In this document: positions 33,398 to 42,778 of the stretch, piece after piece
Layout: every line of letters starts with the position of its first letter
Position numbering within the stretch: the stretch's first letter is position 1
NCBI GenBank assembly: GCA_039817415.1
Contig: JBCBVV010000047.1
Span: forward strand, 1 to 50,360
Reading direction: 5' to 3'
DNA from: JALEFZ01 sp039817415
Lineage (GTDB): Bacteria > Bacteroidota > Bacteroidia > J057
DNA: 50,360 nt
The notes under the pieces: generated by a model
Told to the model about the DNA's origin: nothing
What the model saw: the letters and a program-made list of their open reading frames with translations, nothing else
Databases searched by the model: none
Program-made: the position numbers and the translations under genes

Positions 33398-34914
33398 CCA
33401 TTCAGTATACAAAAGACTGGCTAGCAAAATGGGCAGCCTATAGGCCTGATGCCCCCGCCATTATGGAATATAGTTCCAAACAGATCTTTACTTATGCTCA
33501 ATGCAACCTCAAAGCAGAGAAATGGAGGCATTGGCTACTGGATACTAAGGGTCTTCAACAAGGAGACAGGCTAGCCATCCTCTGCGAGAATTGTGCGGAT
33601 ATGGTATTTCTTTTTGGCGCTGCACAAAAGACAGGAATTATCTTGGTTCCTATCAACTGGAGATTGAGTCCTTCTGAAGTAATCTTCATGATCAAAGACT
33701 GCCAGGCAAGTGGCCTTTTAGCCCATCAAAAATTCCTTGATAAGCTAAATGCCCATCAGGAATCCAAAAGTCTGAACACACAATTGAAGTTTGCCAGAGC
33801 CATAGAAGATCTCAGCATGGAAGTGGAAAATTTCCATTTGAATGATCACCTATTGAGCCCTATAATAGTTGAAGAGGAAGATCCTGTCTTCATTCTGTAT
33901 ACATCAGGTACAACTGGCTTTCCCAAAGGTGCCATTTATACCCACAAAATGTTGTTGTGGAACTCGATCAATACTGCATTAAGGCTAGATATCACGAGTC
34001 AAGATCGCACCCTTAATGTCATGCCTCTTTTTCATACAGGGGGATGGAATGTGCTATTAACTCCCTTTCTACACAGGGGGGCATTCACCATTTTAATGCA
34101 GGGTTTTGAACCACAAGAAGTACTAGCATGCCTATCACAAGAAGAGGTAACAATTTTTATGGGTGTCCCAACCATGCTGAACATGATGAAAGATCAGGCT
34201 ACTTTTGATAGCGTTCTCATGGACAAGTTGAGGTACATGATTGTGGGTGGAGAAGCTATGCCTATACCCTTGATAGAGACATACCACAAAAAAGGGATTC
34301 CCATTAGACAAGGATATGGGATGACGGAGGCAGGTCCCAATTTAACTTCTTTGAATCACCACGATGCTATCAGAAAAATCGGTTCCATTGGGAAACCTAA
34401 CTTCTACATTGAAACAAAAATCGTGGATGAAGCAGGAAAGGAATGTGGAGACAATATCGCAGGCGAATTGCTAATCCGAGGTCCAATTGTAACCCCTGGC
34501 TATTGGGATAATGAAGAAGCTACCCAACGGTCTATCAAGGATGGATGGCTTTATACTGGAGACATGGCACGTCGTGATGAAGAGGGCTTTATCTACATCG
34601 TAGATCGCATCAAGAATATGTTTATCTCGGGTGGAGAAAATGTATACCCAGCAGAAGTTGAGCGTGTTCTGATGACCCATCCAGCCATAGGAGAATGTGC
34701 AGTCGTACCAATCCCCGATCTCAAATGGGGGGAATGTGGAAGAGCCTTTATCAAACTCGATCAAACAAAAGAGATTTCAGCTACCGAATTAAAGTCCTTT
34801 TGCCAAGACAAACTAGCCAAATTCAAAATCCCTAAGGAATTTGTCATACTGGACGAACTACCAAAAATTGGGAGTGGCAAGATCGATAGAAAGTCTTTGA
34901 AGGAAAGCATCTAA
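33394..34914 (+). CDS. Acyl-CoA synthetase (AMP-forming), ANL superfamily
   Basis: 506 residues, in the length range of medium/short-chain acyl-CoA ligases. The adenylating motifs are in order: P-loop YTSGTTGFPKG (near 168), A5-type YGMTEAGPN, A7 WLYTGDMARRDEEGFIYIVDR, the hinge region KNMFISGGENVYPAEVE, and the C-terminal catalytic Lys in GSGKIDRKSL. It activates a carboxylic acid through an acyl-AMP to its CoA thioester. The ATG overlaps the symporter stop, so the two products are probably made together. Likely substrate: the acid imported by the symporter, for example a 3-hydroxyacid, short fatty acid or aromatic acid. It is the last gene of the set. Confidence 0.93.
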   Translation: MTIQYTKDWLAKWAAYRPDAPAIMEYSSKQIFTYAQCNLKAEKWRHWLLDTKGLQQGDRLAILCENCADMVFLFGAAQKTGIILVPINWRLSPSEVIFMIKDCQASGLLAHQKFLDKLNAHQESKSLNTQLKFARAIEDLSMEVENFHLNDHLLSPIIVEEEDPVFILYTSGTTGFPKGAIYTHKMLLWNSINTALRLDITSQDRTLNVMPLFHTGGWNVLLTPFLHRGAFTILMQGFEPQEVLACLSQEEVTIFMGVPTMLNMMKDQATFDSVLMDKLRYMIVGGEAMPIPLIETYHKKGIPIRQGYGMTEAGPNLTSLNHHDAIRKIGSIGKPNFYIETKIVDEAGKECGDNIAGELLIRGPIVTPGYWDNEEATQRSIKDGWLYTGDMARRDEEGFIYIVDRIKNMFISGGENVYPAEVERVLMTHPAIGECAVVPIPDLKWGECGRAFIKLDQTKEISATELKSFCQDKLAKFKIPKEFVILDELPKIGSGKIDRKSLKESI

Positions 34915-35025
34915 GCTTTCATCACTGAGCCAATGGATAATTTTTGATGGCAAATGGCCTTTTTTGGTTAAAGGGCCAGACCTAACTTTGCTTCAACAAA
35001 TTAAACACCATTGATATCAGTTTAA

Positions 35026-35841
35026 ATGGATTTAAACGCTTTCATTAGTCAAATTCCCCCTTGGGTCATTGACCTTGCGATCAACCTTGGGAAAGCCCTC
35101 GCCACCCTCGTTATTGGCCTATGGCTGGTCAAAAGGGTAGCCTATGTTCTCAACAAATCTATGGAACGGGCCAGTGTAGGCGCGGAAATTAGGCAGTTTT
35201 TGATGTCAATGATCGACATTAGCCTCAAGATTCTGGTAGTCTTGATAGCTGGAAGCTTTGTTGGCTTAGAAATATCAGCCATTGTGGGCATGTTAGCTGC
35301 AGCTGGATTTGCTATTGGTTTGGCCTTACAGGGATTCCTGGGCAACTTCGCAGCTGGAATTACCATTGTCTTTTTTAAGCCTTACAGAGTGGGAGATTGG
35401 GTAGAAATCTCAGAAAAATTTGGGAAGGTAGAGAGTATCCAAATCTTCAATACCACCATTATCACACCCGGTAGAAAAACGCTCATCATCCCAAATGGGC
35501 AGGTAACCGATAACATCATCACCAATTTCTCCACACAGGGAAAAATCAGGCTCGAACTTGAAGTTCCCATTGCCTATGAATCCAGTTTCCCCGCCATCAG
35601 AAATATCATCATGGAGGCCCTTAAAGACTGCCCCTTTATCCTTCAGGACCCTCCCCCAGAAATAGGAATCTTAGCCTACGATAGCCACAATGTAGTGCTT
35701 CAAGTTCGCCCCTTCATCATTCCAGACGAATACTGGAATGCGACCTTCGAGGTGAACAAACGAATCAAAAATGCTTTCCACCTACACAATATTCCTGTTG
35801 CTTACTCAGAAGGAATCGAGTTAGGCAAGATTGGGGAGTAA
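35026..35841 (+). CDS. Small MscS-family mechanosensitive channel
   Basis: 271 residues, close to E. coli MscS (286) and lacking the long N-terminal domain of the channel at 14295. Three membrane helices are visible: about 16-40, 55-80 and the Gly/Ala-rich pore helix AAAGFAIGLALQGFLGNFAAG (near 88-108). The MscS beta domain follows (FFKPYRVGDWVEIS, IIPNGQVTDNIITNFS), then the cytoplasmic cage. It releases solutes when membrane tension rises after a drop in osmolarity. It is convergent with the GH15 gene across a strong terminator, so the two are not co-transcribed. Confidence 0.93.
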   Translation: MDLNAFISQIPPWVIDLAINLGKALATLVIGLWLVKRVAYVLNKSMERASVGAEIRQFLMSMIDISLKILVVLIAGSFVGLEISAIVGMLAAAGFAIGLALQGFLGNFAAGITIVFFKPYRVGDWVEISEKFGKVESIQIFNTTIITPGRKTLIIPNGQVTDNIITNFSTQGKIRLELEVPIAYESSFPAIRNIIMEALKDCPFILQDPPPEIGILAYDSHNVVLQVRPFIIPDEYWNATFEVNKRIKNAFHLHNIPVAYSEGIELGKIGE

Positions 35842-35863
35842 AATGATCCTATCATTCAGGCAA

Positions 35864-35898
35864 AAAAAATGGAAGCAGGTAGTCTGCTTCCATTTTTT
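35864..35898. terminator. Bidirectional intrinsic terminator
   Basis: A 15-bp perfect stem (35864-35878 with 35884-35898; core TGGAAGCAG/CTGCTTCCA) has a 5-base loop and A6/T6 ends. It lies between the convergent MscS and GH15 genes. Confidence 0.93.
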
Positions 35899-35914
35899 AT
35901 CTCATCGGGAATCC

Positions 35915-37708
35915 TTATAACATAAAGGGCTCTTTGTCCAATTTTCTAGCAATCGCGAAAGCGGCATTCACCAAACCTACGTGGCTGTAAGCCTGTGGGA
36001 AGTTCCCCCATTGAGAACCATCCTCGGCTTTCACATCCTCACTCAACAACCCTAAATGGTTGCTGTATTTGATGAGATTTTCAAAGATGTCAACAGCTTC
36101 TTTGACTCTACCCACATCAGCTAAAGCCTCCACATACCAAAAAGCACAAATTAGGAAAGTGGTTTCTGGCTTACCGAAGTCATCTGCATGCTTATAACGG
36201 TAAAATAGTCCTTCCTCTGTCTTCAATTCTTGCTCTAATACCTCAAGGTGCTTCTTAGCGCGATCAGAATTAGGATCAAGATACTTCATCGTGATCAACT
36301 GAAGCATGGATGCATCAAGATTTTTGGTACCAATGGCCTGCGTATAAACGCCTCTTTCTGCGTCGAATGAAGCTTCAATCTGTTTTTCAGACTCTTTTAC
36401 CAGCCTTTCAGCCAGTGTCATCATCTCAAAATCCTTGTACTCTCTTGCGATTTTTAAGGCCGCCTGAGATCCCGCCCAATGGAAAATAAAGGTGTAGGCG
36501 TGAAGCTGAGCTGTATTTCTAAACTCCCACAGACCTGCATCTGGTTCATACATGGTCTCCTCGATCTTCTTGAGAATACGCATCACTAGTGGAAGCAAAG
36601 CACGCTTGTCCTCATCTGCCAATCGCTTATCTACGAATAAGGGAACGAGAGAGGTCAACACTTGCCCATATACATCGTTCTGAATGTGCTCGTAGGCCTG
36701 GTTTCCTACCCTAACGGGTGCATTATTTCCCTGATAACCAGACAATGGAATAATTCTCTCGGTTAGTTTGGCCTCACCCGTGATGGAGTAAAGTGGCTGG
36801 AATCTTTCCTCGGGGTCAATGGTCAGCACCAGGTTCTCTATGTAATGTGCGTATTGTTCCAGCTCGGTAAAGTGCCCAAGGTTAGTCAGTGCCTTTAGGG
36901 TATAATGTGTATCCCTGATCCAGCAATAACGATAATCCCAGTTTCTTCCAGAACCTGGAGACTCAGGCAAAGAAGTGGTAGTACCTGCAATTATGGCACC
37001 TGTATCCTGGTATTGGTGGATTTTTAAGGCCAGAGCCGAACGTAGTACCTCTTTCTGATGGAATTGCCCGATGGATGTTCTTTTCACCCATCTCTTCCAA
37101 TAGGCCTTGGTTTTAGAGTAGAATGTATCCAGCGTAGATTCTAGGGGTCCTTCCAAAGGTACACCCCAGGTCAAGGCAAGATGCTTAGGCGCATTTAGAA
37201 CGAAAGGCTTCTCCTCTGCTACATAATTTAAGGGAATATTAGTAGTCAATCGAACTTGACGATCTAGTCCCATATAACGAAGGTGGGAAGAACCAAACAA
37301 TACCTCTGGCTCCAACTCTCCATACTCTCCTCTTGGTCGACAAACTACTTTAACGCGAGGTGTTCCTGCCAATGGAATAACCCTTCTCGCCAGCATAAGA
37401 GGCTTGTAATATCTTTCAAACTGGTAAAATCTAGGCGCAAAGTCTACCACCTTGTATTCCCCGTCTACACAAGAAAACTCAGTAACGAGGATATTGGTGT
37501 TCTCAATGTAATACTGCTTCGTGGTATATCCCTCTGTCGCAGGTTTGATGGAAAACTCTCCACCTTTCTCTGAATCCAGTAGGCCACCAAATAAGAAGCT
37601 GCTGTCAAAACGTGGCCAGCAAAGCCATCCCACGTTTGCATCTGTGTCAATCAAAGCAAGATAGGCACAGTTGCCAATAAGACCGTAGTTGTAAGTATGT
37701 CTGCTCAT
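35915..37708 (-). CDS. Glycoside hydrolase family 15 protein (glucoamylase/trehalase-like)
   Basis: 597 residues: an N-terminal trehalase-like domain (about 1-190, beginning YNYGLIGNCAYLALIDTDANVGWLCWPRFDS) and an (alpha/alpha)6 catalytic barrel (about 215-590). GH15 signatures include GSGRNWDYRYCWIRD (252-266), LSGYQGNNAPVRVGNQAYEH, GLWEFRN with a candidate acid Glu, and WGNFPQAYSHVGLVNAAF near the end. These enzymes hydrolyse alpha-glucosidic bonds in glucan ends or trehalose; the trehalase-type actinobacterial members share this architecture. No signal peptide, so it acts inside the cell, on trehalose or glycogen-derived glucans. It stands alone and is convergent with a mechanosensitive channel. 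Confidence 0.93.
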   Translation of the reverse strand: MSRHTYNYGLIGNCAYLALIDTDANVGWLCWPRFDSSFLFGGLLDSEKGGEFSIKPATEGYTTKQYYIENTNILVTEFSCVDGEYKVVDFAPRFYQFERYYKPLMLARRVIPLAGTPRVKVVCRPRGEYGELEPEVLFGSSHLRYMGLDRQVRLTTNIPLNYVAEEKPFVLNAPKHLALTWGVPLEGPLESTLDTFYSKTKAYWKRWVKRTSIGQFHQKEVLRSALALKIHQYQDTGAIIAGTTTSLPESPGSGRNWDYRYCWIRDTHYTLKALTNLGHFTELEQYAHYIENLVLTIDPEERFQPLYSITGEAKLTERIIPLSGYQGNNAPVRVGNQAYEHIQNDVYGQVLTSLVPLFVDKRLADEDKRALLPLVMRILKKIEETMYEPDAGLWEFRNTAQLHAYTFIFHWAGSQAALKIAREYKDFEMMTLAERLVKESEKQIEASFDAERGVYTQAIGTKNLDASMLQLITMKYLDPNSDRAKKHLEVLEQELKTEEGLFYRYKHADDFGKPETTFLICAFWYVEALADVGRVKEAVDIFENLIKYSNHLGLLSEDVKAEDGSQWGNFPQAYSHVGLVNAAFAIARKLDKEPFML

Positions 37709-38102
37709 TAAATATTACAAGTTGCTAATCAATTCAGTTCAAAATACTATTAATTGGAAGAACGGACATGGCATTTCCGGTTCAATATTGACTGCTAATG
37801 GGCCATGTTTTGCGGTTCAGCAATCCCTAAAATAAATCAACGAAATGAAGGATTTGTTCAAGAAGATTTTGTCTTCTGTGAAATCGATTATGGATTGAGA
37901 AAAACAGTAGTAGCGTAGATTAGTATCGTACTCCTAGTTAGAATATTCTCTTGAAATAAAAAAAAGCATCCTCATAAATTCATCTCATCCCTCTGAGAGT
38001 TTTTACTCCTTGCTCCCCTACTCTCTCAATATATGTCAGGCATTTGCTTTATTCAGTTTTAAACTTTTCAATAAATGAAATAATATTATATAAAAATAGT
38101 TC
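37709..38102. promoter_or_regulatory. Divergent intergenic region (394 bp) with dyads
   Basis: Lies between the leftward GH15 gene and the rightward T9SS protein gene; no reading frame is supported. Symmetric elements near the GH15 start are a 7-bp inverted repeat ACATGGC/GCCATGT (37766-37772, 37802-37808) and a direct repeat CGGTTCA (37778, 37813; 35 bases apart). A small hairpin AGAAGA-TTTTG-TCTTCT lies at 37861-37877. The final 60 bases before 38103 are very AT-rich. The repeats may be operators for GH15; this is inference. Confidence 0.4.
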
Positions 38103-40481
38103 GTGAAACACACCATTAAACTTCTCGTAGTACTCTCAAGCTTCTTTTCAATTTTCTCAGGTCTACATGCTCAACTTTCTGCTCCCAAAGCAGAAGCCAT
38201 TTATGGTGGGCGAGTTGTAGGCATAACAGCCATCGGCTTAAGTGGGGACAGTAGCCGCATTTTTGTCACAACCGAAAGTGCCAACTCTGCCTTTTATGCA
38301 GATGTAAAGCATTCATCTGGAACGCCTTCATCCTTTTCGCCATTCCAAGTAATCCCAAGCATGAATGCTTCAGCAGGACTTGGGGGCAATATAAGGGACA
38401 TAGCAGGACATGGAACATCAGGGAATATGTTTTTCATCCATCAAGGCAATCTGTATGGAACGCATCCAGATTCTTCTAGCTATTATACCATCGAGGGAAT
38501 TGGAGGCGTCAACTCTTTGTTCATTGACCATGACCATTTGTTTTATGTCAAGGGAGCAGAGCTTCATTATGGTAAACTAAATGCTATTGGCTTTTATACT
38601 GCCGATGCAAGCTCTCCAATCATCTTACCCGCAGGTATAATGGAAACAGTCTTGAGTGTCCATCCACAAAGCAAGTGCTTGTATGTGTTTGGCAAAGGAA
38701 ACAATCCTTCCCTCTACAAAAGTCTTGTACCTTTCGATTCACTTGCCCTAAACAAAACCTTAAAGGATATTTCTCCAGCTGTCCTCTCAGGGGTAACTGA
38801 CTGGTCAGCATTTGCCATTGCACCGGATGGAAGAATGTTTGCTGCCGGCTCCAACTTCATGCAGAAAAAAATCGGTCTTGCTAGCAACGACTCTACATGG
38901 AGATCCTATTCCAGTGGATTCGGAGGGGCACCAGGAACCAATATCAGTTTTGGAGGAGACTCTTCCTTCTACAAAGTCTACTACGCCAACATGGTCAATG
39001 ACTCCATGGGAGTTGATAGCCTGTGGCATACTTTCGGGATATTTGGCAAAGAGACCAACCCTAATGACGGTCCTGTATGGGGTGATCCAGTCAATATGGA
39101 TGTGGTTTACATGAGTACAGATATGGGAATTGGTTGTTCAGAAAATCGTGGAGACCGAATCTTCGAAATCAATGAAGGAATCACAGCTGTGCAGGTCAAT
39201 GACTTCGATATGCTCGTGAATAAAACCACTGCTTGGGCTGCCTCTAAATCCGGTATCAGAAAGGTATCCACCTATACCAGTTCTCCATCATGGACCAAAC
39301 CCTTCTTTCCAATGGGAGACGGCTCTCCATTTTATGCTGTGGGAATGGCGGGACAAGACACGAATACTGTCTACGCCTGTAATTTAAGAGTCTACAAATC
39401 TACAAATGGAGGGATGAATTGGAATCGACTTTTCTCTGCCGAAGACCCTCCTTATAATTTCCCTGCCTTTGGCAACAACATGACGGGCGCAGCCCAAATC
39501 AGAAGTGTAGAAGTTTGCCCATTCGATACCAATATCGTGATGGTGGGTTATACGATTGAAAGAGGCAATAATGGCGGCTTGTTTTACTCATATGACGGAG
39601 GAGCGAATTGGGATCAAATTTTGATAACTGCTTCTTCGGTTGGAAATGACGTGAATGTAGAAGACATCATCTTCGCCATGGACGGTACAGACACGGTAGC
39701 CTTTGTTGGTGTATCTCATAACAGCACTTACCCTAGTGGGCAAAGCGTCTACAAATTGACCAAATCAGGCTCAAACTGGATCGTCAAGCAGGATATGGAT
39801 GCCTCAGGAACAAGCTCTGGAACCCCAATCATGGCTTCCATTACTGATATTGCCAAAAGCCCAACAGGTGATACCTTGGTTGTATGTGGAACAGACATGA
39901 GTACCAATCAACCTGTCTCTTACTTTAAAGCCCTCAATTCTAGTAGGCTGTGGGAAAGTTTCCCTTCGGCTGGATTCCCAAGTACTGGAGGCCAACAAAC
40001 AAAGGCCATTACCTATGGAATAGATACCATATATGTAGCTGTTGATGAAGATATTTACCTTATTCCTGTTGGCGGAAGTAGCTGGACATTAGGCTATAGC
40101 TATCCTAGAGGGACGAGCATACAGTTTTTATACTTTGACGAGCTATTAGTTGGAACAGAGTCTGGAATCTTTGGGCATCAAGGAACAAACACTCCTGCCA
40201 CCTTGATTGATTTCTACAATTGGAATGAAGACTGGTCATTGGTCCAAGTTTATCCAAATCCAGTAACCAAATTCCCTTTGAGTATACAATTGACACAGGC
40301 AAGTTCTTCTCCGGTGCAGGTGAATATATATGACGCACTTGGAAGATTAACCTACAGAAAGCTATTTCATGCAGGAGAATTCTTTCAGCTAGGAGAAGAG
40401 GCCTTCGAAGGAACGGGGCATTTCTATATCGAAGTGAATGCTGAGGACCTTCATTATACAGGACGTCTTCTAGTCAGATAA
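38103..40481 (+). CDS. T9SS-secreted beta-propeller-like protein (sortilin/BNR-type) with type A sorting domain
   Basis: 792 residues; the start is GTG at 38103, directly followed by a signal peptide (KHTIKLLVVLSSFFSIFSGLHAQ). The body has repeated strand clusters with Asp-box-like turns: STNGGMNWNRLF, SYDGGANWDQIL and similar, as in VPS10/sortilin or exo-alpha-sialidase-like propellers. The C-terminal 75 residues are a T9SS type A sorting domain (VQVYPNPVTKF...VNIYDALGRLTYRKLF...GHFYIEV...GRLLVR), so it is exported and attached to the surface or released. No enzymatic residues are evident; it may bind glycans or proteins. It is monocistronic, with a hairpin after the stop. Confidence 0.87.
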   Translation: MKHTIKLLVVLSSFFSIFSGLHAQLSAPKAEAIYGGRVVGITAIGLSGDSSRIFVTTESANSAFYADVKHSSGTPSSFSPFQVIPSMNASAGLGGNIRDIAGHGTSGNMFFIHQGNLYGTHPDSSSYYTIEGIGGVNSLFIDHDHLFYVKGAELHYGKLNAIGFYTADASSPIILPAGIMETVLSVHPQSKCLYVFGKGNNPSLYKSLVPFDSLALNKTLKDISPAVLSGVTDWSAFAIAPDGRMFAAGSNFMQKKIGLASNDSTWRSYSSGFGGAPGTNISFGGDSSFYKVYYANMVNDSMGVDSLWHTFGIFGKETNPNDGPVWGDPVNMDVVYMSTDMGIGCSENRGDRIFEINEGITAVQVNDFDMLVNKTTAWAASKSGIRKVSTYTSSPSWTKPFFPMGDGSPFYAVGMAGQDTNTVYACNLRVYKSTNGGMNWNRLFSAEDPPYNFPAFGNNMTGAAQIRSVEVCPFDTNIVMVGYTIERGNNGGLFYSYDGGANWDQILITASSVGNDVNVEDIIFAMDGTDTVAFVGVSHNSTYPSGQSVYKLTKSGSNWIVKQDMDASGTSSGTPIMASITDIAKSPTGDTLVVCGTDMSTNQPVSYFKALNSSRLWESFPSAGFPSTGGQQTKAITYGIDTIYVAVDEDIYLIPVGGSSWTLGYSYPRGTSIQFLYFDELLVGTESGIFGHQGTNTPATLIDFYNWNEDWSLVQVYPNPVTKFPLSIQLTQASSSPVQVNIYDALGRLTYRKLFHAGEFFQLGEEAFEGTGHFYIEVNAEDLHYTGRLLVR

Positions 40482-40504
40482 AACAGTTTTTTTTGGCAGC
40501 AAAG

Positions 40505-40539
40505 GAAAACGGATTGAGAAAGGTTCTCAATCCGTTTTC
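40505..40539 (+). terminator. Hairpin terminator after T9SS protein
   Basis: GAAAACGGATTGAGA (40505-40519) pairs perfectly with TCTCAATCCGTTTTC (40525-40539) around a 5-base loop. The tail is only mildly T-rich. Confidence 0.7.
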
Positions 40540-40661
40540 AGCTTTATGAAGAATAACTTTCGCATCCAATTTCAATGAATTAGGCCATTTTGCCTAAACG
40601 CTTTCCTTCCCTTGCAGCTTTTTCGTAATTTCCACGATAATCTACTACTAACCTCAATCTC

Positions 40662-41504
40662 ATGGCCCTTTCTATCAGCCAAAAATTCCCTAACAAAAGA
40701 GCATTCATCACCGGTGCTGCCTCAGGTCTTGGCAAGGCCTTTTGCGCTGTCCTAGCCAAGGATAATTGGACCCTTGTGATGGCAGATGTCAATGAAGCCC
40801 ATTTACAGGAAGCAGAAAAAGACATCTCAGCCATGGGCGCTCAGACACACACCTATGTGTTGGATGTTACGGATCGAGAGACTTATTTTAAAGTAGCTGA
40901 AGATGTTGCAGAAAAGCTGGGAGGCATGGACCTGCTTATCAACAATGCTGGTGTGGGAGATGGGGGACCTTTCCATCAATATGACCTTCAAAACTGGGAC
41001 TGGATGATTGGAATCAACCTCACAGGAGTGGTTCACGGAAGCTATTTTTTTGCCCCCCATATGCTTCAGGCCAAAAGTGGTCATATCATCAATATTGCCA
41101 GTGCGGCTTCCTTCACTAATGCTCCCTTTATGGCACCTTACAATGCGACAAAGGCAGCAGTAAGATCCCTATCAGAAACCCTCTATTACGAATACAAAGA
41201 AGATGGGATTGGGGTAACAGCGGTTTTGCCAACCTTCTTTCCTACAAATATCATGGAAAGCGCAAGGGGACCTAAGAGCCATCATATGTTTGCAAAGAAA
41301 ATGATGGAAAGATCTACCATTACAGCTGAAGGTGTTGCCTTGGAGGTACTGGATGGAGCTGCAAAAGGTAAAATGGAAGTTATTCTTCCCAAAATCGCTC
41401 GAAGAACCTATTTCCTCAAAAAATGGTTCCCAAAAGCCTACGAAAAGCAAGTCATGAGACTGCTAGCTGGGCAGAAAAAAATCGACAAATCGTTCAAAAA
41501 GTAA
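40662..41504 (+). CDS. Short-chain dehydrogenase/reductase
   Basis: 280 residues, classical SDR. The nucleotide loop ITGAASGLGKAF (near 16-27), LINNAGVG (near 90-97), the catalytic Ser region IASAASF and YNATKAAVRSL with the Tyr-Lys pair are all present. It is a little longer than FabG, with a C-terminal extension (PKIARRTYFLKKWFPKAYEKQ) that resembles SDRs acting on lipids or long-chain alcohols, possibly membrane-associated. The next gene, a saccharopine-reductase-like protein, starts 12 bases after the stop, so the pair is probably an operon. Substrate unknown; a lipid or ketone is plausible. Confidence 0.92.
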   Translation: MALSISQKFPNKRAFITGAASGLGKAFCAVLAKDNWTLVMADVNEAHLQEAEKDISAMGAQTHTYVLDVTDRETYFKVAEDVAEKLGGMDLLINNAGVGDGGPFHQYDLQNWDWMIGINLTGVVHGSYFFAPHMLQAKSGHIINIASAASFTNAPFMAPYNATKAAVRSLSETLYYEYKEDGIGVTAVLPTFFPTNIMESARGPKSHHMFAKKMMERSTITAEGVALEVLDGAAKGKMEVILPKIARRTYFLKKWFPKAYEKQVMRLLAGQKKIDKSFKK

Positions 41505-41516
41505 TTCCCTCATCAC

Positions 41517-42566
41517 ATGAAATTCCTTCTCTACGGGGCATATGGATATACCGGTAGCCTGATCATTGAAATGGCTAAGGATTATGGACTCACGCCTATA
41601 CTTACAGGTAGAAATGAGGCCAAACTAATACCTTGGGCAGAAAAAACATCCTATGAATACATGGCCTTTTCCCTGGATGATAATGATGCACTTGACAAGG
41701 CTCTTTCCCAAGTGGATGTTGTGCTGCATGCAGCAGGTCCTTTCAAATACACAGCTAAGCCCATGATGGAAGCTTGTATAAGAAACAAAGTTCATTACTT
41801 GGATATAACTGGGGAAATTGAAACCTTCGAACTAGGCCATTCCTTTGATCAGCAAGCAAAGAAAGCCAATATCATGGTCATGCCAGGAGTAGGATTCGAC
41901 GTAGTGCCTACTGATTGTATGGCTGCTTACCTAAAAGCCCACATGCAAGATGCGACTCATCTTCAGCTGGCTTTTGCCAATATCGGAGGGGCCATGTCAC
42001 ATGGAACCTCTTTGACTATGGTGGAGAGTTTAGGAGAAAAGGGAGCCAAAAGAAAGGATGGAAAGATTGTTCCTGTTCCCATTGGTCATGCAGGCATGAT
42101 GGTGCCCTTTATGGCCAAGGATTATTATTGTATGGCTATTCCTTGGGGGGATGTTTCAACAGCCTATTATACCACTGGGATTCCCAATGTAGAAACCTTT
42201 ACCCGAACCAAACCTGAAACTCATAGGATGGTCAAATTTCAAGGTGCCTTTAGCTGGTTGCTAAGGAGCAGTTTGGTAAAGAATTATATGAAGAAGCAAA
42301 TCGAGGCTCGCCCTGCAGGTCCTAATCCTGAGAAACGTGCCAAGGCGAGTTCGCATATCTGGGGAAAAGTTTGGAATGAAAAAGGGGAAGAAAAACAAGC
42401 CAGAATGGTAACACCGGAAGGATATACCCTAACCGCCATTACCTCGCTTATGATTACCAAAAAGGTACTAGAAGGAAATTGGAAAGCCGGGCATTTGACA
42501 CCAGCTGGCATGTATGGCGCAGACCTGATTATGGAGGTGGATGGTGTAGAAAGGGAAAATATCTAG
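41517..42566 (+). CDS. Saccharopine dehydrogenase-like NAD(P)-binding oxidoreductase (trans-acting enoyl-reductase-like)
   Basis: 349 residues. The N-terminus is a dinucleotide-binding fold (FLLYGAYGYTGSLIIEMA, then LTGRNEAKL) and continues with VDVVLHAAGPF and NKVHYLDITGE. That is the pattern of Sacchrp_dh_NADP proteins. It lacks the lysine-pathway context and more likely belongs to the trans-acting enoyl reductase group, which reduces double bonds in lipids. It is translated just after the SDR gene (12-base gap). Together the two may carry out successive reductions on a lipid-like substrate; this is inference. There is no obvious terminator after it. Confidence 0.85.
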   Translation: MKFLLYGAYGYTGSLIIEMAKDYGLTPILTGRNEAKLIPWAEKTSYEYMAFSLDDNDALDKALSQVDVVLHAAGPFKYTAKPMMEACIRNKVHYLDITGEIETFELGHSFDQQAKKANIMVMPGVGFDVVPTDCMAAYLKAHMQDATHLQLAFANIGGAMSHGTSLTMVESLGEKGAKRKDGKIVPVPIGHAGMMVPFMAKDYYCMAIPWGDVSTAYYTTGIPNVETFTRTKPETHRMVKFQGAFSWLLRSSLVKNYMKKQIEARPAGPNPEKRAKASSHIWGKVWNEKGEEKQARMVTPEGYTLTAITSLMITKKVLEGNWKAGHLTPAGMYGADLIMEVDGVERENI

Positions 42567-42778
42567 ACCATTTCATACTCAATATCGTTATTGGACTAAG
42601 AGACGGTGTAAGATGTATCCTTCTTATTAACAGTTGTCTTTCAAGAACCTGAGTTTGCATTTTTTTTCACCTTAGCCCCACTAAAGCTCAAAAAAATACT
42701 GCCTCAGAACCTTAACATCTTGCCTGTAAACTAAAATTGACAAACCTAAACAGGCTCTAAAAAGCAATCCCTTATCCT

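Noticed and set aside
34940..34980. Terminator after the acyl-CoA ligase
   Set aside because: The stem (TGGCC/GGCCA) has only about 5 bp and encloses the T run instead of preceding it.
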